Assembly (NCBI RefSeq): GCF_006345815.1
Contig: NZ_VCIG01000001.1
Location: 372,001-436,000 of the forward strand
From: Ochrobactrum sp. CGA5
GTDB taxonomy: Bacteria; Pseudomonadota; Alphaproteobacteria; Rhizobiales; Rhizobiaceae
DNA length: 64,000 nt
Direction: 5' to 3'
Shown: positions 1 to 8,334 of the stretch, in pieces
Layout: each line of letters opens with the position of its first letter
How positions within the stretch are numbered: position 1 is the first letter of the stretch
Made by a program: the position numbers and the translations under genes
Notes under the pieces: generated by a model
What the model saw: the letters and a program-made list of their open reading frames with translations, nothing else
The model's database searches: none
Told to the model about the DNA's origin: nothing

Positions 1-1037
1 AAGCCGGGCGCCTGTTTCCGCTTTCGCTGGGCGCAGAAGGCTCGTGCCAGATCGGTGGCAACCTTGGCTCCAATGCTGGCGGCACGGCGGTTCTTGCCTA
101 TGGCAATATGCGCGAGCTTTGCCTCGGTCTGGAGGTCGTGCTGCCGACCGGCGAGATTCTTAACGATCTTCGCTATGTGAAGAAGGATAATACCGGTTAC
201 GACTTGAAAGACCTTTTCGTTGGTTCGGAAGGCACGCTCGGTATCATCACGGCTGCAGTGCTGAAAATCTTCCCGCAGCCAAAAGGCAAGGGTGTGGCTT
301 ATGCGGGCCTTCGCAATCCGGAAGACGTGCTGCGCCTGTTCCAGCTTGCAACGGAACATGCAGGCCCGTCGCTGACCGGCTTCGAGCTCATGCCGCGCGT
401 CGGCGTAGAATTTACCGTGCGTCATGTCGACGGTGTGCGCGATCCGCTCGAAAGCCCGCATGACTGGTATGTGCTGATCGATATTTCCTCGTCCCGCTCG
501 GAAGAAGATGCGCGCACGACACTGGAAACCATCCTCACTGAAGCCTTTGAGAACGACATTATTCAGGATGCCGCCATTGCGGAAAGCGTAGCGCAGGCAC
601 AGTCCTTCTGGAAAATGCGTGAGGAAATGTCCTGGGCGCAGAAGCCGGAGGGCGGCTCGATCAAGCACGATATATCCGTGCCGGTCGCTTCGATTCCCGC
701 CTTCATCCACCAAGCCAATGCCGCGACGCTGGAAATGATTCCCGGTGCGCGTATCGTTTGCTTCGGCCATATCGGCGACGGCAACCTGCATTACAACGTT
801 TCGCAGCCTGTCGGCGCCGACAAGGAAGCTTTCCTTGCGCGCTGGCATGACCTCAATCATCGTATCCACACGATTGTCGCGAGCTATATGGGCTCGATTT
901 CGGCTGAACACGGTATTGGTCAGCTCAAGCGGGAAGAACTGGCTTTCTTCAAGCAGGATGTTGCGCTCGACCTGATGCGCCGTATCAAGTCGGCTTTCGA
1001 TCCGGCAGGCATCATGAACCCCGGTAAGGTTCTGTAG
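1..1037 (+). CDS. FAD-binding oxidoreductase, D-lactate/D-2-hydroxyacid dehydrogenase type (5' partial)
   Basis: The gene is cut by the left window edge. The frame is open from base 3 and gives 344 residues to the stop. The visible part holds the end of a PCMH-type FAD-binding domain (GGNLGSNAGGT, then FVGSEGTLGIIT near residues 72-83) and the complete FAD-oxidase C-terminal domain, with CFGHIGDGNLHYN and SAEHGIGQLKRE, the usual metal and substrate region, and the family-typical end NPGKVL. Members oxidise D-2-hydroxyacids (D-lactate, D-2-hydroxyglutarate, glycolate subunit GlcD) and pass electrons to quinone, cytochrome or an ETF. The substrate cannot be told from sequence alone. A terminator follows 25 bp after the stop, so this is the last gene of its unit. 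Confidence 0.9.
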   Translation, partial: AGRLFPLSLGAEGSCQIGGNLGSNAGGTAVLAYGNMRELCLGLEVVLPTGEILNDLRYVKKDNTGYDLKDLFVGSEGTLGIITAAVLKIFPQPKGKGVAYAGLRNPEDVLRLFQLATEHAGPSLTGFELMPRVGVEFTVRHVDGVRDPLESPHDWYVLIDISSSRSEEDARTTLETILTEAFENDIIQDAAIAESVAQAQSFWKMREEMSWAQKPEGGSIKHDISVPVASIPAFIHQANAATLEMIPGARIVCFGHIGDGNLHYNVSQPVGADKEAFLARWHDLNHRIHTIVASYMGSISAEHGIGQLKREELAFFKQDVALDLMRRIKSAFDPAGIMNPGKVL

Positions 1038-1062
1038 AAATAACACTATTCCTGAATGCCAG

Positions 1063-1091
1063 ACGGGCGGTATTAACCGCCCGTTTGTTTT
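1063..1091 (+). terminator. Rho-independent terminator of the FAD oxidoreductase gene
   Basis: A perfect 8-bp stem ACGGGCGG (1063-1070) / CCGCCCGT (1077-1084) with a 6-nt loop is followed by TTGTTTT. It lies 25 bp after the upstream stop codon. Confidence 0.85.
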
Positions 1092-1230
1092 GGTAAACAA
1101 GTCTTCAGAAGAATTTCCGAATTCTTACACCTGGTTGCAATCTGCTAACCAAAGGAAAAGGCAGGGAAAAGTTAACTTAACTCATTAAGCCCGCCGGTAA
1201 TAAACCGCGCCTATTGTCCATCTCAACGAA

Positions 1231-1321
1231 GAGCAAAAGCTCGACAAAGGGAAGCCGGAACAACCGGCTCTCAAAAAGCAAGTCCAGCAAAAGTGCGTAG
1301 CGGTTTTGCGTTGGAACTTGC
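1231..1321 (+). promoter_or_regulatory. Hairpin-rich leader upstream of the DUF6101-like gene
   Basis: The 318-bp gap between the first gene and the next one holds the terminator and then three successive inverted repeats: GAGC/GCTC with AAAA loop (1231-1242), AGCCGG/CCGGCT (1253-1269), and a longer imperfect stem with arms near 1278-1292 and 1304-1321 (GCAAGTCCAGCAAAA against TTTTGCGTTGGAACTTGC). The next ATG is at 1356. This looks like a structured 5' untranslated RNA or a small RNA, but nothing identifies a known family. The stretch 1092-1230 shows nothing recognisable. Confidence 0.35.
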
Positions 1322-1355
1322 GTAAAAAAGAGACAGAGAGACAGAGGCGTCGAAA

Positions 1356-1922
1356 ATGATGAGCAAGGGACTGAAGCCCGACTGGGCGGGACGAGAATTG
1401 CGGCTCGATCCGTTTCATTTTCCACAGGTGGTGACCTACGCAACCCACGACGGCAGCACCGACGTTACCTTCACCATCAATGAGCGTGGCGCAGTGATCC
1501 GGCAGGTTCTGCCTTCAAGCGGCCTGCCGATGTCGATTGCTCTCCCGGCCAACGCATTTGTTGGTGTTGCCGCCCGTGCGGTGGAAGACGAGTTCGGCGA
1601 AATCACCGTGACGCTGGAGCTGATGCATGAAGATCCTCAGCTCTCCGTTCCCTTGCTTGTTGCACATGATCTGACCGACGTTGCCGCTGACTGGCGCGCT
1701 TGGGCCGCGAGCTTTAATCTGCCGATGATGCTGGTTGAGGAAGATGGCGTCGCCCGTCCGCTTTATCAAAGCACGGGCGCGGTCCGCACCAGCCAGCCAC
1801 AGGCTCGCCGTCAGGGGCAGGAGCCGCGCCGCCGTCGCCCGCGTTTTCTCGCCCGCCGCAAGACCGGTACGCTTGGCGTCCGTTTGGTGATCTCCGGCAA
1901 GGAAATCATTGCTCGCAATTGA
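1356..1922 (+). CDS. Conserved hypothetical protein, DUF6101-like
   Basis: A 188-residue soluble protein with no signal peptide or membrane segment. The N-terminal two thirds look like a compact beta-rich domain (DVTFTINERGAVIRQ, EITVTLELMHEDPQLSVPL). A very basic stretch follows (about residues 145-172, RRQGQEPRRRRPRF) and the C-terminus is a short hydrophobic strand. The basic tail suggests nucleic-acid or phospholipid contact, which is inference. I recall similar alphaproteobacterial proteins labelled DUF6101, but this is recall and not a search. It stands alone, after a long leader, and is followed by dispersed repeats. Confidence 0.75.
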   Translation: MMSKGLKPDWAGRELRLDPFHFPQVVTYATHDGSTDVTFTINERGAVIRQVLPSSGLPMSIALPANAFVGVAARAVEDEFGEITVTLELMHEDPQLSVPLLVAHDLTDVAADWRAWAASFNLPMMLVEEDGVARPLYQSTGAVRTSQPQARRQGQEPRRRRPRFLARRKTGTLGVRLVISGKEIIARN

Positions 1923-1923
1923 G

Positions 1924-2013
1924 TTAGAGCGCATCCCGAAAGTGTGAAACGGTTTTCGGACGAGGTGCGCGTCAAAACAAACAGTTAGAGCGCCGATCTG
2001 ATTCAATCAGATC
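1924..2013. repeat. Dispersed bipartite palindromic repeat, copy A
   Basis: The first module (about 1929-1971) has near-complementary ends GCGCATCCCGAAA and TTTTCGGACGAGGTGCGC around the core GTGAAACGG. A link with AAAACAAACAGTTAGAGCGCC leads to a second module, the palindrome GATCTGAT-TCA-ATCAGATC (1995-2013). The same two-module plan recurs at 18603-18695, and the first module alone at 2101, 28012 and 62833. Confidence 0.7.
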
Positions 2014-2077
2014 AAATGCGCCGTAGAAAGGGTCGCCCGAGAAAAGGTGACCCCTTCAAAGATCTTGGCTGACCTCC

Positions 2078-2165
2078 AAAAAAGCCCCCGGATGTTCTTG
2101 GGCGCATCCCAAAAAGTGGAAATCCGCTTTTGGAAAAGATGCGCCGGTAAAAGAAAACATCCGGG
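2078..2165 (-). terminator. Terminator of the crotonase gene with a repeat in its loop
   Basis: Read on the minus strand, CCCGGATGTT (2165-2156) starts 1 bp after the crotonase stop codon and pairs perfectly with AACATCCGGG (2096-2087), followed by GGCTTTTTT. The 59-nt loop is almost entirely copy B of the dispersed repeat. Stem, position and U-tract fit an intrinsic terminator. The long loop is unusual. Confidence 0.6.
2101..2144. repeat. Dispersed palindromic repeat, copy B (single module)
   Basis: The ends GGCGCATCCC and GATGCGCC are inverted, with inner arms CAAAAAG and CTTTTGG. The layout matches the first module of copies A and C, but the sequence is more diverged. It lies inside the loop of the crotonase terminator. 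Confidence 0.6.
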
Positions 2166-2166
2166 T

Positions 2167-2919
2167 TTATTTTTTGCGCATCAGGAAGGCCATCACAGCC
2201 TCGCGGGCTTCATCCGAAGTCAGGCGCTCAGCGAAATGCTTGGCTTCTCGGGTGATGCGATCAGCGATATTCTCGGCAGGCAGGCGCATCAGGGCGCGGG
2301 CGATCTGCATAGCCTGTGGCGGCTTGGCAGCAATTTCTTCCGCTGCCTTCATCACTTCCGCTTCCAACGCGTCCTCGGCAACAATCTGATAGACGATACC
2401 TGCTTCCTGCGCGGCTTCCGCCGTGAAACCGTGGCCGAGCGCCAGGAGGGCGAAGGCCTTCTGGCGGCCCATCAGTGAAGGCGCGAGCAGGCTGGACCCC
2501 GCTTCCGGCACGAGGCCAAGATCGACAAATGGTGTGCGGAACAATGCGCGCGAGGTTGCAAAAGTCAGATCGCAATGAAAATGGATCGTCGTGCCGACGC
2601 CGATGGCGAGCCCATCGACGCCTGAAACGATAGGCTTTTTGGTTTCCGCCAGCGGAATGAGAAAATCCAGAATTTCATTACTGAAACTGCTGTCGCCCGT
2701 CGCAGCCGCCATGAAATCCTGCATATCGTTGCCGGAAGAAAAGGCACCTGGCACGCCGAGGAACACATGCGCCCGTACCGCGTCGTCGGCATCGCCGTCC
2801 TTCAGTGCCTTCGCCATGGCGGCATACATGGCGCGTGTGATGGCGTTTTTCTTTTCCGGTCGGTTAAGACGGATGATCTGGACCGCGCCTTTGCGCTCGA
2901 TCAGAATATGTTCGCTCAT
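2167..2919 (-). CDS. Enoyl-CoA hydratase/isomerase family protein (crotonase), isomerase-like
   Basis: A 250-residue crotonase-fold protein acting on acyl-CoA thioesters in fatty-acid breakdown. The oxyanion-hole regions are visible (GAFSSGNDMQDF near residue 59-70 and DGLAIGVGTTIHF near 103-115). The glutamate of the hydratase PE motif is replaced (TPFVDLGLVPEAGSSLLAP), and the acidic residue sits in PEAGSS instead. That pattern is more typical of delta3,delta2-enoyl-CoA isomerases (ECI/PaaG-like) than of true hydratases, so an isomerase role is inferred. Its ATG lies 2 nt after the stop of the acyl-CoA dehydrogenase, so the two form an operon for beta-oxidation. Confidence 0.88.
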   Translation of the reverse strand: MSEHILIERKGAVQIIRLNRPEKKNAITRAMYAAMAKALKDGDADDAVRAHVFLGVPGAFSSGNDMQDFMAAATGDSSFSNEILDFLIPLAETKKPIVSGVDGLAIGVGTTIHFHCDLTFATSRALFRTPFVDLGLVPEAGSSLLAPSLMGRQKAFALLALGHGFTAEAAQEAGIVYQIVAEDALEAEVMKAAEEIAAKPPQAMQIARALMRLPAENIADRITREAKHFAERLTSDEAREAVMAFLMRKK

Positions 2920-2921
2920 GC

Positions 2922-4700
2922 TTACGCCTCCAGCGCGGATTTGGCAGCAGCAAGGCTGGAAGCGCCGGTGATGACCGTATCCTTGAGGGACGAAACTTCG
3001 GCCAGCATATTTTCCGCGAAGAACCGGCTCAGCACCGCACGGCCGCTATCTTCGCCGGCGAGTGCTGCACGTGCGAGATAGGCGCCGCCGGAAACGAGTG
3101 ACAAAAGCCGCTGATAAGGCGTAGCCCCTGCAAGTGCTGCTTCAAGCTGCCCTTCGGCAATTGCCTTTTGCAACCAGTCGGTCGCTTCACGGGCTTCGCT
3201 GATGGCCCTGGAGAGGCGCGCGCCGGTTTCACCGAGCTCCGGGCGATTGGATGCGGTGGCCTTGTTAGCATCGTCCTGCAGTTCTGCAAGGAAGCCCTTG
3301 ATGTGCTCGCCATTGCCGAGCGGCAACTTGCGCGCCACAAGGTCGATGGCTTGAATGCCATTGGTGCCTTCGTAGATCGGTGTGATGCGGGCATCGCGCA
3401 ACAATTGCGCTGCACCCGTTTCTTCGATGAAGCCCATCCCGCCATGAATCTGGATGCCGAGTGAAGCAACATCCACACCCGCATCGGTCGCGAAGCTTTT
3501 TGCGAGCGGGGTCAGCAAGCCGGCGCGATCGGACCAGAATTGCTGGTCTGCGCCGTCCGTTGCATGGCTCATATCGATGGCATGTGCGCAGGAATAGGTG
3601 ATCGAACGGGCAACCTGCGTCAGCGCCTTCATGGTCAGCAACATACGCTGAACATCCGGATGTTCGATGATCGGACTCATGCCTGCCTTCGGATCAGCAC
3701 CGATCGCGCGGCCCTGCTTGCGTTCCTTGGCATAGGCAAGAGCCTGCTGATAGGCAGCTTCGGCAACTCCGACGCCCTGAATGCCGACAAGAAGACGAGC
3801 ATTGTTCATCATGGTGAACATGCAGGCCAACCCACGATTTTCCTCGCCAATCAGATAGCCGACTGCTCCCTGTTCCTCGCCCTTTACGAAACCGTCGCCG
3901 TAGATCATGGTGCAGGTTGGCGAGGCGTGGATACCCATTTTGTGCTCAAGGCCCGAACAGAACAAATCGTTGCGGCGGCCAAGCGAGCCGTCTTCATTGA
4001 CGAGAAACTTTGGCACGAGGAAAAGCGAAATGCCCTTTGTTCCTGCCGGGGCATCCGGCAGGCGCGCCAGCACCAGATGCACGATATTGTCCGTCAGGTC
4101 ATGCTCGCCATAGGTGATGAAAATCTTCTGGCCGAAGATGCGGTAGCTGCCGTCATCGGCACGTTCCGCACGGGTACGAAGTACACCAAGGTCAGAACCG
4201 GCGTGCGGTTCTGTGAGGTTCATCGTACCCATCCACTCGCCGCTGATGAGCTTTTCGAGATAGATGTCCTTCAATTCCTTGGAAGCGTGCTTCTCTATCG
4301 CTTCGACCGCGCCCATGGTCAGCGTCGGGGCGATGGCGAAGGCCAGCGTGCCGGAGTTCCACATCTCGCTCACGGCCACTGACATCATCGCTGGCAGGCC
4401 TTGACCGCCATATTCCGGTGTGCCGGTTAGCGAGTTCCAGCCGCCTTCGATCCAGTCGCGGTATAGCTCTTTCCAGCCCGGTGCGGTCGTAACAACGCCG
4501 TCCTTGACGGTGGCGCCGTGTTTGTCGCCGGTGATGCGCAGAGGTTCTACGCGCTCGGACGCAAACTTACCGGCTTCTTCGAGAATGGCTTCGGCAAGAT
4601 CCGCTGAAAATTCAGGGAAGCGGTTGTCATCAAGGGCTTTTTCCAGTCCCGCAACCTTCATCAGTGTATGGGAAATTTCAGAAACCGGCGCGCGATACAT
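2922..4700 (-). CDS. Acyl-CoA dehydrogenase (long form)
   Basis: A 592-residue flavoprotein that introduces the trans-2 double bond into acyl-CoA. It has the N-terminal helical domain, the central FAD-contacting strands (GTMNLTEPHAGSDLG near 155, KIFITYGEHD) and the catalytic-domain region ending in DARITPIYEGTNGIQ, plus the extra C-terminal domain (after about residue 450) found in the 590-600-residue class. I chose the ATG at 4700 because GGAGGAAAG directly precedes it. The frame stays open 27 codons further upstream, but that stretch lacks family similarity. It is the first gene of a two-gene operon with the crotonase. The substrate chain length cannot be read from sequence. Confidence 0.92.
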   Translation of the reverse strand: MYRAPVSEISHTLMKVAGLEKALDDNRFPEFSADLAEAILEEAGKFASERVEPLRITGDKHGATVKDGVVTTAPGWKELYRDWIEGGWNSLTGTPEYGGQGLPAMMSVAVSEMWNSGTLAFAIAPTLTMGAVEAIEKHASKELKDIYLEKLISGEWMGTMNLTEPHAGSDLGVLRTRAERADDGSYRIFGQKIFITYGEHDLTDNIVHLVLARLPDAPAGTKGISLFLVPKFLVNEDGSLGRRNDLFCSGLEHKMGIHASPTCTMIYGDGFVKGEEQGAVGYLIGEENRGLACMFTMMNNARLLVGIQGVGVAEAAYQQALAYAKERKQGRAIGADPKAGMSPIIEHPDVQRMLLTMKALTQVARSITYSCAHAIDMSHATDGADQQFWSDRAGLLTPLAKSFATDAGVDVASLGIQIHGGMGFIEETGAAQLLRDARITPIYEGTNGIQAIDLVARKLPLGNGEHIKGFLAELQDDANKATASNRPELGETGARLSRAISEAREATDWLQKAIAEGQLEAALAGATPYQRLLSLVSGGAYLARAALAGEDSGRAVLSRFFAENMLAEVSSLKDTVITGASSLAAAKSALEA

Positions 4701-4875
4701 CTTTCCTCCGAGTATATTTCGCGGGCTTCTCCTCGGAAGCCCGCCCTGCGCCGGTGCTTTATGCAATCCGGCAGGAGCCATTTTGGCTGTTCAACATAAG
4801 AGCTATCGGCTTATTACGTAAACGTCAATATTATGCAGTGGCTTCACAGCCATTTGTAGAGAGGTGAACAACGAG

Positions 4876-4923
4876 GCGTTATCCGCCTTGTGAAGACCAA
4901 AGGTCTGCAACTGCGGATAACGC
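4876..4923 (-). terminator. Nested hairpin downstream of purD
   Basis: A perfect 11-bp inverted repeat, GCGTTATCCGC (4876-4886) and GCGGATAACGC (4913-4923), encloses a second dyad AGACC-AAA-GGTCT. It begins 8 bp after the purD stop. There is no clear U-tract, so it may be a factor-dependent end or an RNA-stabilising structure. Confidence 0.5.
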
Positions 4924-4931
4924 GGTCGAGG

Positions 4932-6221
4932 CTACTTCTTGTCGGTTTGGTTTTCCCGCTCTACAGCGCGCCAGCCGATATCGGAGCGGTAGAAACCTTC
5001 CGGCCAGTCGATGCGCTTTATGGCTTCATAGGCGCGCGCCTGCGCTTCAGCGACGGTATCGGCAACAGCGGTGACGTTGAGCACGCGGCCTCCGCTGGCA
5101 ATGATGCTGCCGTCTTTCTCTGCTGTTCCCGCATGGAAGACCTTGACGCCATCAATGCCTTCGAGCTTGTCGAGATCGCGGATAAGGCTGCCTTTCTTGA
5201 CATTGGACGGATAGCCTTCCGCAGCCATCACCACCGTCAGCGCGGGCTGGTCTTTCCAGTCGAGCACGACTTCATCGAGCTTGCCATCCACGGCGGCATT
5301 GATGAGCGCGAGCAGATCGCTGTTGAGGCGCATCATCAACACCTGGCATTCTGGATCGCCGAAACGGGTATTGTACTCGATCAGCTTGGGGCCGTCCTTG
5401 CCGATCATCAGGCCGAGGAACAGAATGCCGGAAAAGGGCGCGCCGATTTCAGCCATTCCACGCATCGTTGGCTCGATCAGCTCACGCATGGTGCGCTCGA
5501 CGATTTCAGGCGTCATGACCGGAGCCGGAGCATAAGCGCCCATGCCACCTGTATTCGGGCCGGTATCGCCATCGCCGACGCGCTTGTGGTCTTGCGCCGA
5601 GCCGAGCGGCAAGGCGGTCTTGCCATCGCAGATGCAGAAGAAGCTAGCTTCTTCACCCTCCAGAAATTCTTCGACCACCACTTCGGCGCCGGCGGAACCA
5701 AACGCGCCCTCGAAACAGGCATCTACGGCGTCGAGCGCTTCATCGAGTGTCATCGCAACAACCACGCCTTTGCCTGCCGCAAGCCCGTCGGCCTTGACGA
5801 CGATGGGCGCACCCTGCTGGCGGATATAGGCCTTGGCTTTCGGCGCATTGTTGAAACGGCCATATGCGCCGGTTGGAATACCGAAACGCGCGCAAAGATC
5901 CTTCGTGAAGCCCTTCGATCCTTCGAGTTGTGCCGCAGCCTTGGAGGGGCCGAATACACGGATACCCTCGGCGCGCATTTTGTCGGAAAGGCCAGCCACG
6001 AGCGGCGCTTCAGGTCCGACCACCACGAGGTCGATCTTGTTGTCCTTGGCGAAGGCGATCAACGCCTGATGGTCGTCGACGCCGATGTCGATGAGCTCCG
6101 CGACTGTGGCGATGCCTGGATTGCCGGGCGCGCAATAGAGCTTTTCGAGCAGGGGAGAGGCGGCAAGTTTCCATGCTAAGGCGTGCTCGCGTCCACCGGA
6201 ACCGATCAACAGAACTTTCAT
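4932..6221 (-). CDS. purD: Phosphoribosylamine--glycine ligase
   Basis: A 429-residue cytosolic enzyme that joins glycine to phosphoribosylamine using ATP, the second step of purine synthesis. The N-terminus [19 protein letters not shown] is diagnostic of the family. The ATP-grasp region shows [13 protein letters not shown] and [14 protein letters not shown], and the metal and ATP sites follow in [11 protein letters not shown]. The length is normal. The start is supported by GGGAG upstream. purF, the preceding step, is elsewhere in the window (33-35 kb), so the pathway is not in one operon. A long open frame on the opposite strand is a composition shadow. Confidence 0.97.
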   Translation of the reverse strand: MKVLLIGSGGREHALAWKLAASPLLEKLYCAPGNPGIATVAELIDIGVDDHQALIAFAKDNKIDLVVVGPEAPLVAGLSDKMRAEGIRVFGPSKAAAQLEGSKGFTKDLCARFGIPTGAYGRFNNAPKAKAYIRQQGAPIVVKADGLAAGKGVVVAMTLDEALDAVDACFEGAFGSAGAEVVVEEFLEGEEASFFCICDGKTALPLGSAQDHKRVGDGDTGPNTGGMGAYAPAPVMTPEIVERTMRELIEPTMRGMAEIGAPFSGILFLGLMIGKDGPKLIEYNTRFGDPECQVLMMRLNSDLLALINAAVDGKLDEVVLDWKDQPALTVVMAAEGYPSNVKKGSLIRDLDKLEGIDGVKVFHAGTAEKDGSIIASGGRVLNVTAVADTVAEAQARAYEAIKRIDWPEGFYRSDIGWRAVERENQTDKK

Positions 6222-6366
6222 GCCTTGCTCCCTGCGCGTGAGAAAGTTAAGTACTTTACTGACTTCGGGTCTCTATTGCCCCGCGCCCTCATGGGCAAGG
6301 GCGCACACGCGATTTTTCCATAAAAAGCGCGCAAGGTCCGGCGGGTTTCAGGGAAAGCAGGCTATC

Positions 6367-7380
6367 ATGCAGCAACCACAGGTCAATCCAGAGGCCAATT
6401 CCGGCATCCAATCCCGTGATGCACGCGGGCGAGTGAAGGACGCTCCGTCCGGCCATTGGGTTTATCGTGTCCTGCCGCATTGGCTCTGGCCCTATGCGCA
6501 GCTTGCCCGCTGGGATCGTCCCATCGGCTGGCAGCTTCTGCTTTGGCCTTGCTGGTGGTCGGCCGCGCTGGTGGCGGGGGCGGGCGCCAAGCCAGGCGAT
6601 GGCGCCTGGGCCGTCTTGCCTTCGATCTGGCATCTTGCTCTGTTTCTGATCGGCGCCATTGCCATGCGTGGCTCCGGGTGCACCTATAATGATCTTATCG
6701 ATCAGGATATTGACGACAAGGTGGACCGTACGCGTTCCAGACCGCTGCCTTCGGGGCAAGTGACACGCGGTCAGGCCAAGCTTTTTCTGGTTTTGCAGGC
6801 ACTGGTCGGGCTCGTCGTGCTGCTGCAGTTCAACTGGTTTTCCATCGGACTGGGCATTTTCTCGCTTCTGATTGTTGCCGCCTATCCTTTCATGAAGCGC
6901 GTTACGGACTGGCCGCAATTCGTGCTGGGGCTTGCGTTCTCATGGGGCGCTCTCATGGGCTGGGCTGCGGTAGAGGGCTCGCTCAGCCTCGCGCCGGTGC
7001 TCCTCTATATTGGCGCGATCATGTGGACGATCGGTTATGACACGATCTATGCGCATCAGGACAAGGAAGACGATGCGCTGGTGGGCGTGCGCTCAACGGC
7101 GCGTCTTTTCGGCAAGCACACCAAGACGGCGTTGATGATCCTCTATGGCGGTGCCATCGGTTTCTTTGCGGCGGCCTTCGCCGTAGCCCAGGTGCCGATG
7201 CCAGCGCTTGCCGGATTGCTCGCAGCAGGTGTGCATCTCTATCGCCAGATCATTGTGCTCGATATCGACAATCCCGATCAGTGCCTGAAATTGTTCAAAT
7301 CCAACAATATCGTGGGATGGCTGATTTTCCTCGGGCTTGTTCTCGGAAGCCTATGGGTAGCAGTCAAGCCGCTGGTATAG
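6367..7380 (+). CDS. ubiA: 4-hydroxybenzoate polyprenyltransferase
   Basis: A 337-residue integral membrane prenyltransferase that attaches the polyprenyl tail to 4-hydroxybenzoate in ubiquinone synthesis. Both Asp-rich Mg-diphosphate motifs are present: NDLIDQDID (about 108-116) followed by KVDRTRSRPLPSG, and YDTIYAHQDKEDD (about 224-236). About eight hydrophobic helices follow the pattern of the family. The frame is open upstream to 6220, but the ATG at 6367 begins the family-like N-terminus. It is divergent from purD. The next 150 bp hold a palindromic repeat. Confidence 0.95.
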   Translation: MQQPQVNPEANSGIQSRDARGRVKDAPSGHWVYRVLPHWLWPYAQLARWDRPIGWQLLLWPCWWSAALVAGAGAKPGDGAWAVLPSIWHLALFLIGAIAMRGSGCTYNDLIDQDIDDKVDRTRSRPLPSGQVTRGQAKLFLVLQALVGLVVLLQFNWFSIGLGIFSLLIVAAYPFMKRVTDWPQFVLGLAFSWGALMGWAAVEGSLSLAPVLLYIGAIMWTIGYDTIYAHQDKEDDALVGVRSTARLFGKHTKTALMILYGGAIGFFAAAFAVAQVPMPALAGLLAAGVHLYRQIIVLDIDNPDQCLKLFKSNNIVGWLIFLGLVLGSLWVAVKPLV

Positions 7381-7393
7381 GGATATAGCGATA

Positions 7394-7491
7394 GCCCTCA
7401 TGCTAGTACAGGCAAGCCTGCCTCGAAGCCGGGCTATTTGTGAAGCGATCCTTCGAGGCTCTGCTTGCGCTCCGCACCTCAGGATGAGGGC
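7394..7491. repeat. 98-bp palindromic dispersed-type repeat
   Basis: The ends GCCCTCATGCT (7394-7404) and AGGATGAGGGC (7481-7491) are inverted with one mismatch, and inner arms CCTCGAAG and CTTCGAGG pair as well, so the whole unit can fold into one long hairpin. The text (CTTCGAGGCTCTGCTTGCGC, CACCTCAGGATGAGG) resembles a palindromic intergenic repeat common in Rhizobiales. Its size is close to the Bru-RS repeats of Brucella, but I cannot confirm identity from memory. It lies between the convergent ubiA and pdxH genes. Confidence 0.6.
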
Positions 7492-7515
7492 GGAGGCTTG
7501 GGCTGTTTTTCGCGG

Positions 7516-8127
7516 TTACGGGTAAAGCCGTTCCTTGTTCCAGTCGCCTTCCGGCGAGCGCCGCGTGAAAAGCACGCGGTCATGCAAGCGAAAGGGCCTG
7601 TCGTGCCAGAATTCAATCGAGACCGGACGAATACGGAAGCCCGACCAGTAGGATGGGCGTGGAATATCGCCAATGGCATATTTTGCGGTGTACTCCGCAA
7701 CGGCCTTTTCCAGAGCGAAGCGGCTTTCCAGCGGGCGTGACTGCTTGGATGCCCATGCGCCGATGCGGCTACCGCGCGGGCGCGAGGCGTAATAGGCATC
7801 GGCCTCGGCATCGCTTACTTTCTCTACCGCGCCGCGCACGCGCACCTGACGGCGCAGCGTCTTCCAATGAAAGCACATCGCAGCTTTTTCAGCCGACAGA
7901 ATTTCTCTGCCCTTGGTGCTCTCATAATTGGTGTAGAACACGAAGCCCTGTTCGTCGAAATCCTTCAGCAGCACCATGCGTACATTGGGCAGACCATCGG
8001 GATCGACAGTCGCGAGTGCGACCGCATTGGGATCGTTCGGTTCGCTCGCTTTGGCGTCGGTCAGCCAGTCGGCAAAGAGCTTGAACGGCTGGGAGGATTC
8101 GGTGAAGTCGTCGCCTGGATTTGTCAT
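7516..8127 (-). CDS. pdxH: Pyridoxamine 5'-phosphate oxidase
   Basis: A 203-residue FMN enzyme that oxidises pyridoxine or pyridoxamine 5'-phosphate to pyridoxal 5'-phosphate. Family landmarks appear in order: [20 protein letters not shown] (residues about 43-62), [13 protein letters not shown], the FMN-contacting [24 protein letters not shown], and the C-terminal dimerisation segment ending RLYP. The length is normal. It is divergent from the diguanylate cyclase gene across a 207-bp spacer, and convergent with ubiA. Confidence 0.96.
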   Translation of the reverse strand: MTNPGDDFTESSQPFKLFADWLTDAKASEPNDPNAVALATVDPDGLPNVRMVLLKDFDEQGFVFYTNYESTKGREILSAEKAAMCFHWKTLRRQVRVRGAVEKVSDAEADAYYASRPRGSRIGAWASKQSRPLESRFALEKAVAEYTAKYAIGDIPRPSYWSGFRIRPVSIEFWHDRPFRLHDRVLFTRRSPEGDWNKERLYP

Positions 8128-8334
8128 CTTGGGTACTTAAACAGCCTGTCGGAAATTCGCGGATCATCCCGCAAGGGAATCCTCGCCAGAGAACCCCAAT
8201 TGGGGCAGGTCGGGAGGGAGCTTCTTCGATAACCGGCATTTTGTCCATGGTCTTGCCGGGATGTGTCGTCGCAGGGCTCGACATAGCTTTACTTGGCGGG
8301 CAACTTCTTGTAGGCGCCGATCAAGGTAGGGGCT

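Noticed and set aside
4890-6179. Long open frame (429 codons) on the plus strand opposite purD
   Set aside because: It is antisense to a clear purD gene, has no family similarity and is a composition shadow of GC-rich codon usage. The same applies to long antisense frames opposite aroC (14346-15545), ribB (15481-16752), dxs (21239-22342), fabD (43201-44256) and ctaD (54650-55588).
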